64,000 nucleotides of DNA, from NCBI GenBank assembly GCA_028284325.1, contig JANQRX010000002.1, positions 280,702 to 344,701 of the forward strand. The letters run 5' to 3'. Made by a program: the position numbers and the translations under genes. Of this stretch, positions 54,130-63,122 are shown piece by piece (position 1 is the first letter of the stretch; every line of letters begins with the position of its first letter). Source of the stretch: Bauldia sp. (GTDB taxonomy: Bacteria; Pseudomonadota; Alphaproteobacteria; Rhizobiales; Kaistiaceae). A model generated the notes under the pieces. The model was not told where the DNA came from. It did no database searches and saw only the letters and a list, made by a program, of their open reading frames with translations.

Positions 54130-54954
54130 TTATGGAACCTCCAGATCAGTCGGTGCCGGGAAATCGAAGGCCATGCCGTCATACGCCACATCCACGCCGT
54201 CCGGCACCATGGCGCTCACCTCTGCGTAGTCGAGATCGCCGTGGAGATGCGTGAGGATCGCGCGACGCGGCGTCACGCGTTCGATCCAAGCCAGCGTCTC
54301 GCTCAGGCTGAAATGGCTCGGATGCGGCCGGTGACGCAAGGCGTCGACGAGCCAGACGTCGAGCCCGGTGACGGCCGCCATCGAGTCCGGCGGCACGTCG
54401 CTGATGTCGCTGGAGTACGCGAAGCCGCCGACACGGAGACCAAGACTGTCGATGGAGCCGTGGATCTGCCGAAACGGATGGATGTCGATCGGGCCACCGG
54501 CGCCGTCGACCGTGAACGGCACACCATAGGTGATCATGCGGTGTTCGAGGATGGCCGGATAGCCGTCGACATGACCGTGAAAGCAGTACGCGAAGGCCTG
54601 GTCGAGGCGCTCGAACGCGGTCTCATCGGAATAGACCGGCAGCCGCCGGTGGGTGTTCAGCCAGAACGCGCGCATGTCGTCGATGCCGTGGGTATGGTCG
54701 GCATGGGCATGGGTGATGATCAGCGCGTCGATCTCGCCGACGTCGGCGTCGAGGAGCTGTTCGCGAATATCAGCACCGCAATCGACGAGCACGCGCGTGG
54801 TGCCATGCTCGGCGATCCGCTCGATGAGAATGGCGGCCCGCCGGCGGCGGTTGCGCGGCTCCGACGGATCGCAGGCACCCCAATCGTTGCCGATACGCGG
54901 CACGCCCGGCGACGCCCCACAGCCGAGGATACGGACGCGCCAGACCTCGCTCAA
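54130..54954 (-). CDS. Metallo-beta-lactamase-fold hydrolase (PhnP-like phosphodiesterase family)
   Basis: The 274-residue cytoplasmic protein opens with RILGCGASPGVPRIGNDWGA and carries the metal-binding ITHAHADHTHGIDDMRAFW motif, a later HxS/Asp region (GGFAYSSDISDVPPDS) and a final His in ILTHLHGDLDY. This set matches the PhnP/tRNase Z-like branch of MBL proteins, which often act on cyclic phosphodiesters; the substrate is unknown here. The TTG start overlaps the tatD stop (TTGA), showing coupling. The tatD-MBL pairing is conserved in alphaproteobacteria. Confidence 0.85.
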   Translation of the reverse strand: MSEVWRVRILGCGASPGVPRIGNDWGACDPSEPRNRRRRAAILIERIAEHGTTRVLVDCGADIREQLLDADVGEIDALIITHAHADHTHGIDDMRAFWLNTHRRLPVYSDETAFERLDQAFAYCFHGHVDGYPAILEHRMITYGVPFTVDGAGGPIDIHPFRQIHGSIDSLGLRVGGFAYSSDISDVPPDSMAAVTGLDVWLVDALRHRPHPSHFSLSETLAWIERVTPRRAILTHLHGDLDYAEVSAMVPDGVDVAYDGMAFDFPAPTDLEVP

Positions 54955-55730
54955 GAGCGCGGTACCTTGTTGAAAAGGCGAAAGAAATTGTCGCTGGTGG
55001 TCCGCGCGATGGCGTCCGGGCTGACGCCTTTCACGTCGGCGAGCACATCGGCGGTACGAGCCACATAGGCCGGTTCGTTGCGCTTGCCGCGATGCGGTGG
55101 CGGCGCCAGGAACGGTGCGTCCGTCTCGACCAGGAGCCGGTCCATCGGCACCGTGGCGGCAATGGCGCGGAGCTCGTCGGAGCGCTTGAAGGCGAGAATG
55201 CCCGAAAACGACACGTAGAACCCCAGGTCGACGCCGCGGGCGGCGAATTTCTCGCCCGAGGAAAAGCAGTGCAGGACGGCCGGGAAGGCCCCCTTCCCCA
55301 TCTCGCCGGACAGGATCTCGATCATGTCGTCATCGGCATCGCGGGCGTGGATCACCAGCGGCAGACCGGTCTCGCGGGCCGCGGCGATATGCTCCACAAG
55401 ACCGCGCCGCTGATTGTCGCGTGAAGAATTGTCGTAGTGATAGTCGAGCCCGGCCTCGCCGATGGCGACCACCAGCGGGTCGTCGGCCATCCTGACCAGA
55501 TGGGCGGCCGTGACGTCGGTTTCCTCGTCGGCGTTATGCGGGTGCGTGCCGACCGAGCAGTAGACGCCCGGATAGGCTTCGGCGATGGCGCGGACCTCGT
55601 CGAAGCGACGGACGCGGGTGCAGATCGTCACCATCGTCGTCACGCCGGCCGCGGCCGCACGCCCGACCACCGCGTCGCGATCCTCCTCAAAATCGGGAAA
55701 ATCGAGATGGCAGTGGCTGTCCACCAGCAT
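54951..55730 (-). CDS. tatD: TatD-family metal-dependent deoxyribonuclease
   Basis: TatD-type proteins are amidohydrolase-fold nucleases with 3'-5' exonuclease and repair roles. The 259-residue product has metal and active-site residues in MLVDSHCHLDFPDF, AIGEAGLDYHYDNS, LVIHARDADDDM, AVLHCFSSGEKFA and RLLVETDAPFLAPPPHRGK. The ATG starts directly on the first metal-binding His motif, and it lies four bases after metG. E. coli has several paralogues (TatD, YcfH, YjjV); context with metG, holB and tmk points to the YcfH type. Confidence 0.93.
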   Translation of the reverse strand: MLVDSHCHLDFPDFEEDRDAVVGRAAAAGVTTMVTICTRVRRFDEVRAIAEAYPGVYCSVGTHPHNADEETDVTAAHLVRMADDPLVVAIGEAGLDYHYDNSSRDNQRRGLVEHIAAARETGLPLVIHARDADDDMIEILSGEMGKGAFPAVLHCFSSGEKFAARGVDLGFYVSFSGILAFKRSDELRAIAATVPMDRLLVETDAPFLAPPPHRGKRNEPAYVARTADVLADVKGVSPDAIARTTSDNFFRLFNKVPRS

Positions 55731-55734
55731 GGGA

Positions 55735-57279
55735 TCAGTCCGTCGCCACCGCCACGCGGGGGAAGATCGGCGACGGCGCCGGCAGCGACTGACCGGCGGC
55801 AAGCCTGTGCTCCGGACCAAGGACGGCGAAATCGCGGGTGTCGGCCGGAACGCCAAGCAGGTCGAGTAGGCGCGCCGACGCTTCCGGGATCACCGGTGCG
55901 GCAAGGATCGCCACCTGACGCAGGACTTCCGACGTGACCCACAGCACCGTCGCCATGCGCGCCGGGTCGGTCTTGCGCAGCGCCCACGGCTCGGCGGCGG
56001 CGAAGTAGCGGTTCGCGGCGGCGACGACGGTCCAGATATCGTTCAGCATGGCGTGGATCTGCTGCCGCTCCATGGCCGCCCGGCAGGCGGGCAAGAGCCC
56101 GTCGACCTGGGCCAGCAGCGCCTCGTCGGCGGCGTCGAGCGGTCCCGGCTCGGGCGTCTGGCCGTCGCAGTTGCGGGCGATCATCGTCAGCGATCGCTGG
56201 GCCAGGTTGCCGAGATCGTTGGCGAGATCGGCGTTGATCCGTGCCACGATCGCTTCGTGGCTGTAGTTGCCGTCCTGACCGAACGGCACCTCGCGCAGGA
56301 AGAAGTAGCGCACCTGGTCGCGGCCATAGGCATCGATCAGGTCGAACGGGTCGACGACGTTGCCGGCCGACTTCGACATCTTCTCGCCGCGGTTGAACAG
56401 GAACCCGTGGGCGAAGACGCGCTTCGGCAGTTCGACGCCGGCCGACATCAGGAAGGCCGGCCAGTAGATGGCGTGGAAGCGCACGATGTCCTTGCCGATG
56501 ACGTGGAGATCGGCGGGCCAGTAGTGCCAGAGCGGCGCGTCGGGATCGGGATAGCCGACGCCGGTGATGTAGTTGGTGAGCGCGTCCACCCACACATACA
56601 TGACGTGCCGTTCGTCGTTCGGGACCTTGATCCCCCAGTCGAACGTCGTCCGCGACATGGACAGGTCCTTCAGCCCCGACTTGACGAAGCTGACGACCTC
56701 GTTGCGGCGTTCCGCCGGGCCGATGAAGTCCGGGTTGGCGGCGTAGTGGGCGAGCAGCGGCTCCTGATAGCGCGACAGGCGGAAGAAGTAGGTCTCCTCC
56801 TCCACCCACTCGACCGGGGTCCCCTGCGGACCGTAACGCACCTTGTCCTCGCGGACTTCCGTCTCCGATTCCGCGTAGTAGGCCTCGTCGCGGACCGAAT
56901 ACCAGCCGGCATACGTGTCCTTGTAGATGTCCCCGGCGGCCTCCAGGCGGCGCCACACCTCCTTCGACGCCAGGTGATGGCGCTCCTCGGTGGTGCGGAT
57001 GAAATCGTCGTTGGTACAGCCGAGTGCTGCCACCATGTCCAAGAACAGCTTGGCATTGCGGTCGGCCAGTTCGCGCGGCTCGAGCCCCTCGCGCGTCGCC
57101 GTGTGCTTCATCTTGATACCGTGCTCGTCGGTACCGGTCAGAAAGTAGACGTCGCGGCCGTCCAGGCGCATGAAGCGCGCGATCGCATCGGTCGCCAACG
57201 CCTCGTAGGCGTGGCCCACATGCGGCGCCCCGTTGGGGTAGGAAATCGCGGTGGTGATGTAGAAGGTTTGCCGGCTCAT
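55735..57279 (-). CDS. metG: Methionyl-tRNA synthetase
   Basis: The enzyme charges initiator and elongator tRNA-Met. The 514-residue class Ia synthetase has the HIGH-type motif in [32 protein letters not shown], and the KMSKS loop in [18 protein letters not shown]. It lacks the zinc-knuckle cysteines and the C-terminal EMAP-like tRNA-binding domain of the longer E. coli-type enzyme. It is the compact form usual in alphaproteobacteria. It is part of the rlpA-to-MBL minus-strand run. Confidence 0.96.
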   Translation of the reverse strand: MSRQTFYITTAISYPNGAPHVGHAYEALATDAIARFMRLDGRDVYFLTGTDEHGIKMKHTATREGLEPRELADRNAKLFLDMVAALGCTNDDFIRTTEERHHLASKEVWRRLEAAGDIYKDTYAGWYSVRDEAYYAESETEVREDKVRYGPQGTPVEWVEEETYFFRLSRYQEPLLAHYAANPDFIGPAERRNEVVSFVKSGLKDLSMSRTTFDWGIKVPNDERHVMYVWVDALTNYITGVGYPDPDAPLWHYWPADLHVIGKDIVRFHAIYWPAFLMSAGVELPKRVFAHGFLFNRGEKMSKSAGNVVDPFDLIDAYGRDQVRYFFLREVPFGQDGNYSHEAIVARINADLANDLGNLAQRSLTMIARNCDGQTPEPGPLDAADEALLAQVDGLLPACRAAMERQQIHAMLNDIWTVVAAANRYFAAAEPWALRKTDPARMATVLWVTSEVLRQVAILAAPVIPEASARLLDLLGVPADTRDFAVLGPEHRLAAGQSLPAPSPIFPRVAVATD

Positions 57280-57338
57280 GGTCTGCTCGCTTGGTCCGAT
57301 CGATGTCGCTCACCCGGCCCTGCGGCCGGATCGGACCA

Positions 57339-58409
57339 TCACATTCGAGCAGCGTGGGCGAGGTGCAGCATGAGCCGAAGCACGGCGCGTTTTCGGTCGA
57401 GGTTGTAGATATCGGTGTCGGTGACGACGCGGCCGAGGTTGTCCCACACCTCCGCCCACCTTTCAAGCGGCGTGGCGGCAACGGCGGCCGACACCGCCGC
57501 GGCCTCCCCCGGTTCCGGCTCGCCGCGCACGCGGCGGCTCAGCCAGCCGGACAGCATGTCGACAAACCCCGCCCAGAGGTCGTCGCGGCCGCGCGTGGCG
57601 ACCCGGTCGGCGAGATCGTGCACTGCCGGCAGGTCCATGTCGGGCAGGTGTGCCGTCACGGCCGCGAAGGCGCGCCAGGCGTCGAGGCTGTCGCCGTCGC
57701 AATAGGCGGCCGCCCGGCGCAGGCTGCCGCCGGAGAGCGCGGCGGCGGCCACGGCGACGGCCCGGTCGACGCCGGTCGCCTCAAGGGCGGATTCGACGCG
57801 CTCCATGGGGAGCACCGGGACGTTCAGGCGCCGGCAGCGGGAGCGGATGGTCGGCAGGAGCCGGCCGGGCACATGGCTCACGATCAGAAACAGCGAGCGC
57901 GGCGGCGGCTCCTCCAGCACCTTCAGGAGCGCGTTGGCGGCGCTGAGGTTCATCTCGTCGGCGGCATCGACGATGGCGATCCGCCACGCGCCCTCCCCGG
58001 CGGTGGTGCCGAAGAAGGGCAGGGTCCGGCGGACGACGTCGACGGTGAGTTCGGTGCGGAACTTCTTGCCGCGGTCGTCCCACGGCCGCTCGAGGATCAG
58101 CAGGCCGCCATGGGCCCGGCCCGCCACCTTGCGCGCGACCGGATCGTCGGGCGCAACGGCAAGATCGGTCGCGTCGACGGTGGCCGGGTCGGGATGGGCC
58201 AGCACGAACCGCGCGAAACGGTAGGCGAGCGTCGCCTTACCGATGCCCTTGGGCCCGCCCAGGAGCCAGGCATGATGCATGGTGCCGGAACGGTAGCTGT
58301 CGAGGAGCGCACGTTCGACATGCGGGTCGCCGAACCACGCTCCCTGTTCCTCCGGGGCCGGCCAGCCGGGCAGCGCGTCCGGGCGTGGGATGTCGTTGGC
58401 TTCGGTCAT
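57339..58409 (-). CDS. holB: DNA polymerase III subunit delta'
   Basis: Delta' is part of the clamp loader that opens the beta clamp on primed DNA. The 356-residue AAA+ protein has a Walker-A-like HAWLLGGPKGIGKATLAYRF, IVDAADEMNLSAANALLKVLEEPPP and the SRC motif LLPTIRSRCRRL. No zinc-binding cysteine cluster is seen, unlike many delta' and tau/gamma proteins. It overlaps the tmk stop by four bases, a linkage conserved in bacteria. Confidence 0.93.
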   Translation of the reverse strand: MTEANDIPRPDALPGWPAPEEQGAWFGDPHVERALLDSYRSGTMHHAWLLGGPKGIGKATLAYRFARFVLAHPDPATVDATDLAVAPDDPVARKVAGRAHGGLLILERPWDDRGKKFRTELTVDVVRRTLPFFGTTAGEGAWRIAIVDAADEMNLSAANALLKVLEEPPPRSLFLIVSHVPGRLLPTIRSRCRRLNVPVLPMERVESALEATGVDRAVAVAAAALSGGSLRRAAAYCDGDSLDAWRAFAAVTAHLPDMDLPAVHDLADRVATRGRDDLWAGFVDMLSGWLSRRVRGEPEPGEAAAVSAAVAATPLERWAEVWDNLGRVVTDTDIYNLDRKRAVLRLMLHLAHAARM

Positions 58410-59044
58410 GGTGTTCCGCCGGCCGTCAGCAATCTCGCCTCGACCACGCCGTAGACCCGGCCCGCCACTTCCTCGGCCGACGCGTCGGCGTCGACGACGG
58501 CGCAGCGCTCCGGCTCGGCCTCGGCGATCGCCAGAAACGCGGCCCGGCGACGGGCATGGATGCCGAGCGCGTCGCGTTCGAACCGGTCCGGCGGCGCGGA
58601 CCGGCCACGATGGGCGGCGCGCTCGACACCGAGCTCGGCCGGCAGGTCGAGGATGATGGTGAGGTCCGGAACATGCTCGCCGATGGCCGCCGCCTCCAGC
58701 CGGCGCAGGAGGGTCTCACCGGCGTCGGCCTGATAGACGCGGGTCGAATCGATGAAGCGGTCGCAGATCACCCAGCGACCGGCGCCGAGCGCCGGGGCAA
58801 TCACCGCGTCGACGTGATCGGCCCGCGCGGCGGCGAAGAGGTAGGCTTCGCCCTCGGCGCCGAAGCGGGCCGCGCGGCCGGAGAGGAGAAGGTCCCGGAT
58901 CGCCTCGGCGGCCGGCGTACCGCCGGGCTCGCGGGTGACCAGATGGTCGAGCCCGTGGCCCGCAAGGCGTTCGGCGAGCGCCCTCACCTGGGTCGACTTG
59001 CCGGTGCCCTCGCCGCCCTCGAAGGTGATGAACTTCCCCAGCAT
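58406..59044 (-). CDS. tmk: Thymidylate kinase
   Basis: Tmk phosphorylates dTMP to dTDP for DNA synthesis. The 212-residue product has the P-loop ITFEGGEGTGKSTQVRALAE, VTREPGGTPAAEAIR, the DRFIDSTRVYQ motif and a LID region with RAAHRGRSAPPDRFE. Length is normal. It lies between dacA (7-bp gap) and holB (4-bp overlap). Confidence 0.96.
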   Translation of the reverse strand: MLGKFITFEGGEGTGKSTQVRALAERLAGHGLDHLVTREPGGTPAAEAIRDLLLSGRAARFGAEGEAYLFAAARADHVDAVIAPALGAGRWVICDRFIDSTRVYQADAGETLLRRLEAAAIGEHVPDLTIILDLPAELGVERAAHRGRSAPPDRFERDALGIHARRRAAFLAIAEAEPERCAVVDADASAEEVAGRVYGVVEARLLTAGGTP

Positions 59045-59051
59045 TGCGAGG

Positions 59052-60284
59052 CTACAGCCAACCCAGAAGCAGTTCCTGGAGGCCGTCGCGGGCGCGCTGG
59101 GTCAGCGATCCCTGGCCGATGTCCTCGGCGGCGTAGACGGGCGCTTCCCTGATCAGGCGGTCGTCGATGGTCACGCGCAGCATACCAATCTCGTCGCCCT
59201 TCTCGATCGGGGCCTGAACCGGACCCTGGTAGTGGACGCGCCCCTTCAGGAGATCGCTGGACCCGCGCGGCAGCAGCAGATCGACGCCGCCCCGGGCGAC
59301 GACGCCGACGGAACCCTTGTCGCCGCCGAACACCCTCGCCTCGCCGATCACCTCGTCGCGCTCAAACAGGCGCACCTGCTCGAAGGCGCGGAAGCCCCAT
59401 TCCAGCAGCTTGCGGGATTCCTCGGCGCGTTGCTTGGCCGATTCCGCGCCATTGATGACCAGGATCAGGCGTTGACCATCGCGTTCGGCCGATCCGACCA
59501 GCCCGTAGCCCGATTCCTCGGTGAATCCGGTCTTCAGCCCGTCGGCGCCGATGCCCATCTCAACCAGCGGATTGCGATTGCGCTGGGTGATGCCGTTCCA
59601 GGTGAAATCGGGCTCGCGGAACATGGCGTAGTGCTCGTCATGTTCGATGATCAGGTGCTCGGCCAGACGGGCGAGATCCCAGGCGGTGACATACTGGTCC
59701 GGGTCCGGCAGGCCGGTGGAGTTGGCGAAGTGCGACTCGGTCAGTCCAAGCTGGCGGGCGTGCTGGTTCATGACATCGGCGAACGTCGATTCGGTGCCGG
59801 CCATGCCTTCGGCAAGCACGATGCACGCGTCGTTGCCCGACTGGATGATGACGCCGCGCAGGAGGTCGACCACCTCGATCTCCGAGCCAAGCTCGGCGAA
59901 CATGGTCGATCCGCCCGACGAGGCGCCGCCCTCGCGCCACGCGGTCTCGCTGACGACAAACGTATCGTCGAGCGCCAGCTCGCCGGTGGCCAGTGCCTCG
60001 AAGACCACCTGGAGGGTCATCAGCTTGCCCATGCTCGCGGGCGGCATGCGGTCGGCGGCGGCCTTCTCGAACAGAACCGTGCCGGTCTCCATGTCGACCA
60101 GCAGAACCTGCTCGGCGCGCGAATCGAACTGCTGGGCCGATATGGGAGATATGGGAAGCGTCGCGGTCAGGCCGACGGCCAGCGCCGCGCAGACGCTCAG
60201 TGCGGCCCTATGGAGGTATCCGGGGTGTCGTTGGCCCATCGCTTGTGCTGCCGGTCGCGCGTCCATGCGCGGACTCAACAGCAT
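59052..60284 (-). CDS. dacA: D-alanyl-D-alanine carboxypeptidase (penicillin-binding protein 5/6 family)
   Basis: The periplasmic enzyme trims the terminal D-Ala from peptidoglycan stem peptides. The product of about 410 residues has an N-terminal signal peptide (AALSVCAALAVGLTATLPIS, cleaved near ISAQQ). The three penicillin-binding motifs are SxxK in PPASMGKLMT, SxN in IIQSGNDACIV and KTG in ADGLKTGFTEE. A PBP5 C-terminal beta domain and an amphipathic membrane anchor (QELLLGWL) follow. Several ATGs and a TTG at the 5' end are possible starts; those downstream still give a complete signal peptide. Confidence 0.93.
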   Translation of the reverse strand: MLLSPRMDARPAAQAMGQRHPGYLHRAALSVCAALAVGLTATLPISPISAQQFDSRAEQVLLVDMETGTVLFEKAAADRMPPASMGKLMTLQVVFEALATGELALDDTFVVSETAWREGGASSGGSTMFAELGSEIEVVDLLRGVIIQSGNDACIVLAEGMAGTESTFADVMNQHARQLGLTESHFANSTGLPDPDQYVTAWDLARLAEHLIIEHDEHYAMFREPDFTWNGITQRNRNPLVEMGIGADGLKTGFTEESGYGLVGSAERDGQRLILVINGAESAKQRAEESRKLLEWGFRAFEQVRLFERDEVIGEARVFGGDKGSVGVVARGGVDLLLPRGSSDLLKGRVHYQGPVQAPIEKGDEIGMLRVTIDDRLIREAPVYAAEDIGQGSLTQRARDGLQELLLGWL

Positions 60285-60323
60285 GAGCCGCAACGAATCA
60301 AACGGAGATGCGGGTGGCAGGCG

Positions 60324-61430
60324 TCAGCGGCTGACGACGAAGGCGCCGCGCAGCCCGTGGGCGGCGGCGGCATCGATGACCCGTTGGGCCTTCGCGGCGT
60401 CGGCAACGGTCACGCGGACGATCTGCAGGCGTCGTCCGTCGGACCGGCTGCTCGTTGCGAGATCGACCTTGCCATAGGCGCCGAGGGCATCGGCGGCCCG
60501 CCGTGCGTTGTCGGCGTTGCCGAACGTCCCGACCTGGACGGTCACGCGCGCCGCCACGGCCTGTTCGACGCTCCCGCCTGCCAGCGACGCCGCGGCGGCA
60601 TGGGCCGCGCTTGCCGGTTTCGCGGGCGCGAAGGAATGGGCGAAGCCTGCGCTCATGATGAGCGGCTTGATGAGGTCCGGCTGGGTGTCGGCCGGTGCGT
60701 AGGCGGGCACGATGGACAGGGGCGATCCGGCCGCCATCGGCTTCAGGGTGGCGTCGAACACATGCCCGTTCCTGATCCGCGGCGCGGGCGCCGCGGCAAG
60801 CTGGATATGGCCGCGCAAGCCGACCTTCGGCAGAGCGCCGCCGTTCGACCTGATGCCCGGCCCGGTGAGCGTGGCCAGCAAGGCGCGGTCGCTGCTGCCC
60901 TCCAGCCCGGCCTGGCGGACATAGTCGACGCGGACCTTGACGGTTCCCTTCTTCTGGAAGTCGAGAACCTGGGCCGTCGCCTTCGAGACGTCGATGATCC
61001 GGTTGTGGGCGAACGGACCGCGGTCATTCACGCGCACGACCACCGAGCGGCCGTTTTCGAGGTTCGTCACCCGCACATAGCTGGGGAGCGGCAGGGTCGG
61101 ATGCGCCGCGGTCAGCGCGTTCATGTCGTAGACCTCGCCGTTGGCGGTCTGGCGGCCGTGGAAGGCGGCGCCGTACCAGGAGGCGAGACCGGTCGCGGTA
61201 TAGTTCGGGTTGTCGCGCGGAACGTAGGTCTTGCCGGCGATCCGGTAGGGCTTGCCGACGTGGTAGCGGCCGCCGCCCTTGGGCACCGGCTTGCCGCTCG
61301 CGACCTTGCGCGGGCTGGCCTTACCGTAGACGGCCTGGCTGAAGTATTCCTTGGTCTTCTCGGCGACCGGCGGCGCCGACGAGCAGGCCGCGAGCAGCAT
61401 GCCCGCGATCGTCACCACAATGCCCGGCAT
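60324..61430 (-). CDS. rlpA: RlpA-family septal ring lytic transglycosylase lipoprotein
   Basis: RlpA proteins are outer-membrane lipoproteins that cut stem-less glycan strands at division sites. The 368-residue product has a signal peptide with lipobox LAAC (MPGIVVTIAGMLLAACSSAP), the double-psi beta-barrel domain (ATGLASWYGAAFHGRQTANG; YDMNALTAAHPTLPLPSYVR; VRVNDRGPFAHNRIIDVSKA) and a C-terminal SPOR domain (VTVQVGTFGNADNARRAADA) for binding denuded septal peptidoglycan. The ATG directly precedes the signal peptide. It heads the rlpA-dacA-tmk-holB run; rlpA-dacA linkage fits a cell-wall role. Confidence 0.94.
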   Translation of the reverse strand: MPGIVVTIAGMLLAACSSAPPVAEKTKEYFSQAVYGKASPRKVASGKPVPKGGGRYHVGKPYRIAGKTYVPRDNPNYTATGLASWYGAAFHGRQTANGEVYDMNALTAAHPTLPLPSYVRVTNLENGRSVVVRVNDRGPFAHNRIIDVSKATAQVLDFQKKGTVKVRVDYVRQAGLEGSSDRALLATLTGPGIRSNGGALPKVGLRGHIQLAAAPAPRIRNGHVFDATLKPMAAGSPLSIVPAYAPADTQPDLIKPLIMSAGFAHSFAPAKPASAAHAAAASLAGGSVEQAVAARVTVQVGTFGNADNARRAADALGAYGKVDLATSSRSDGRRLQIVRVTVADAAKAQRVIDAAAAHGLRGAFVVSR

Positions 61431-61782
61431 CAGGCGCGCAGGGCGGCGCGCGCCGTGAAGTCGATCAGAATCCCGCTGCAAGCCTAGTCCCCGTCCCCAC
61501 AATGTCACCGACCCGCAACCATTGAATGGAGACGGTGTCTTAACGAATGGTAAACCCCAGCGACTGGAATGGACCAAATTGCGGTCGCGAACGCAAGGGT
61601 TTGCGGCGATTTTTCGCACCCTCGGCGACGATGGTTAACGTCGGTGGCAGGGTTAACACACCGGTCAAAACCGGCCTGCGGGCGGTGGACACCGGATCAC
61701 TGGCGCACAATCTACCGGCAGCGTATGACAAGCCGCCAAACGCCACGCTTCACCGATCCTCCAGAGTCCCCCAGCAGTTCCC
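61431..61782. other. Divergent intergenic region between rlpA and the sodium channel gene
   Basis: No gene is supported in these 352 bp. It must contain promoters in both directions. It holds TTAA-N7-TAAA at 61540-61554, one base from the CtrA consensus TTAA-N7-TTAA, and two GGTTAAC copies 18 bp apart near 61633-61657. Neither site is proven. Confidence 0.5.
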
Positions 61783-62583
61783 ATGAACAGCCTGACCAAA
61801 CGCCTGAAAACGCTCTTCGAATCCCGCCGATTCGAGCTCGCGATCACCGTCGTCATCTGCATCAACGCGGTGACACTGGGGCTGGAAACCGTGCCGGAAG
61901 CCATGGCGCGCTATGGCGACCTGCTGTGGGCGATCGACCGCGTCATCCTGGCGATCTTCACCATCGAGGTCGCGCTCAAGCTGTTCGTCTATCGGCTCGC
62001 CTTCTTCCGCGACCCCTGGAAGATCTTCGATATGCTGATCGTGGGCATCTCGCTGGTGCCGGCGAGCGGCAACCTGTCGGTGCTGCGGACCCTGCGCATC
62101 CTGCGGGTCTTCCGGCTGGTCAGCACGGTGCCGTCGCTGCGCCGCGTGGTCGGCGGCCTGATCGGCGCCCTCCCCGGCATGGGCTCGATCCTCGTCCTCC
62201 TCAGCCTGGTCTTCTACGTCTTCTCGGTGATGGCGACCAAGCTCTACGGGGCGACGTTCCCCGACTGGTTCGGTTCCATTCCCCGTTCCGCCTACTCGCT
62301 GTTCCAGATCATGACGCTGGAGAGCTGGTCGATGGGCATCGTGCGGCCGGTCATGGAGGTGTTTCCGCAGGCGTGGATGTTCTTCGTGCCGTTCATCATC
62401 GCCACCTCCTTCACGGTGCTCAACCTGTTCATCGGCATCATCGTGTCGGCGATGCAGGCGGACTACGAGGCGGTGGCGGCCGAGGAGCGCGGGCAGATGC
62501 ACGACGACCAGGAGCAGATCCTGAAGGAGGTGCGCGCGCTCCGCGCCGAGGTCCAGGCGTTGACGCGGCGGCAAGAGTCATAG
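61783..62583 (+). CDS. Bacterial voltage-gated sodium channel (NaChBac/NavAb type)
   Basis: The 266-residue protein is one six-helix domain of a homotetrameric voltage-gated channel. S1 to S3 occupy about residues 18-95. S4 carries gating arginines at every third position (R102, R105, R108, R111 in VLRTLRILRVFRLV). S5 is about 131-153, and the pore loop has the selectivity filter TLESWSM (178-184), matching that of NavAb. S6 follows (AWMFFVPFIIATSFTVLNLF) and a C-terminal coiled coil (QEQILKEVRALRAEVQAL). The filter predicts sodium selectivity. Such channels are known from marine and alkaliphilic bacteria. Confidence 0.93.
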   Translation: MNSLTKRLKTLFESRRFELAITVVICINAVTLGLETVPEAMARYGDLLWAIDRVILAIFTIEVALKLFVYRLAFFRDPWKIFDMLIVGISLVPASGNLSVLRTLRILRVFRLVSTVPSLRRVVGGLIGALPGMGSILVLLSLVFYVFSVMATKLYGATFPDWFGSIPRSAYSLFQIMTLESWSMGIVRPVMEVFPQAWMFFVPFIIATSFTVLNLFIGIIVSAMQADYEAVAAEERGQMHDDQEQILKEVRALRAEVQALTRRQES

Positions 62584-62666
62584 TTGCGCCGGATCGCGTG
62601 GTAACGGGTGGTTTGCGGAATCTGGTACCTTACGTGCGCCGGATGTCGGCTGAGGCTGACGCCAGG

Positions 62667-62756
<90 letters not shown>

Positions 62757-63122
62757 TTCACCGCCGTTTGTTCGATGTTTTACTACGCGGGTTGGGTGAC
62801 AGCTTTGCGGACGAGGCTGCCGTTCGATTTCTGTTGCTGAATGACTGCTCTGTGCGGTTCGCAACCGCAGCGAAAAACAATGACGGCGGAAGTGTGAATT
62901 CGCTGCAAGTGCCAGCTAGCAATGCTCTCGTACAGAAAGCAGACATTCAAGAAACGCAAAACTCAAAAAAAGCTACATTGCCGCGGGACACGTCAAGCGC
63001 GCCGCGGACAGTTCAAGCCACGGGGCGCTTGGAATGAAAAAAGCCGCAACTCATCACCTTCATTGCAGCTTGATTCAAGTGGTGTACGTTTGAGTTTGAG
63101 TAGAGCGAGTGAGCTGAATGGT
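62757..63122. other. Geneless region after tRNA-Ser
   Basis: No gene is convincing in these 366 bp, and base composition is visibly more AT-rich than the rest of the window. A perfect 7-bp hairpin TGCGGTT-CGC-AACCGCA (62853-62869) followed by GCGAAAAACA may end the tRNA transcript. No integrase fragment or repeat of the tRNA 3' end is visible. Confidence 0.55.

Noticed and set aside
58935..61487. An 850-codon plus-strand frame opposite tmk, dacA and rlpA
   Set aside because: It is antisense to three motif-complete genes and has mirror composition without any domain.
61540..61554. CtrA-like site TTAA-N7-TAAA upstream of rlpA
   Set aside because: It has one mismatch to the consensus, and a match this short is expected by chance; it is mentioned only within the intergenic entry.
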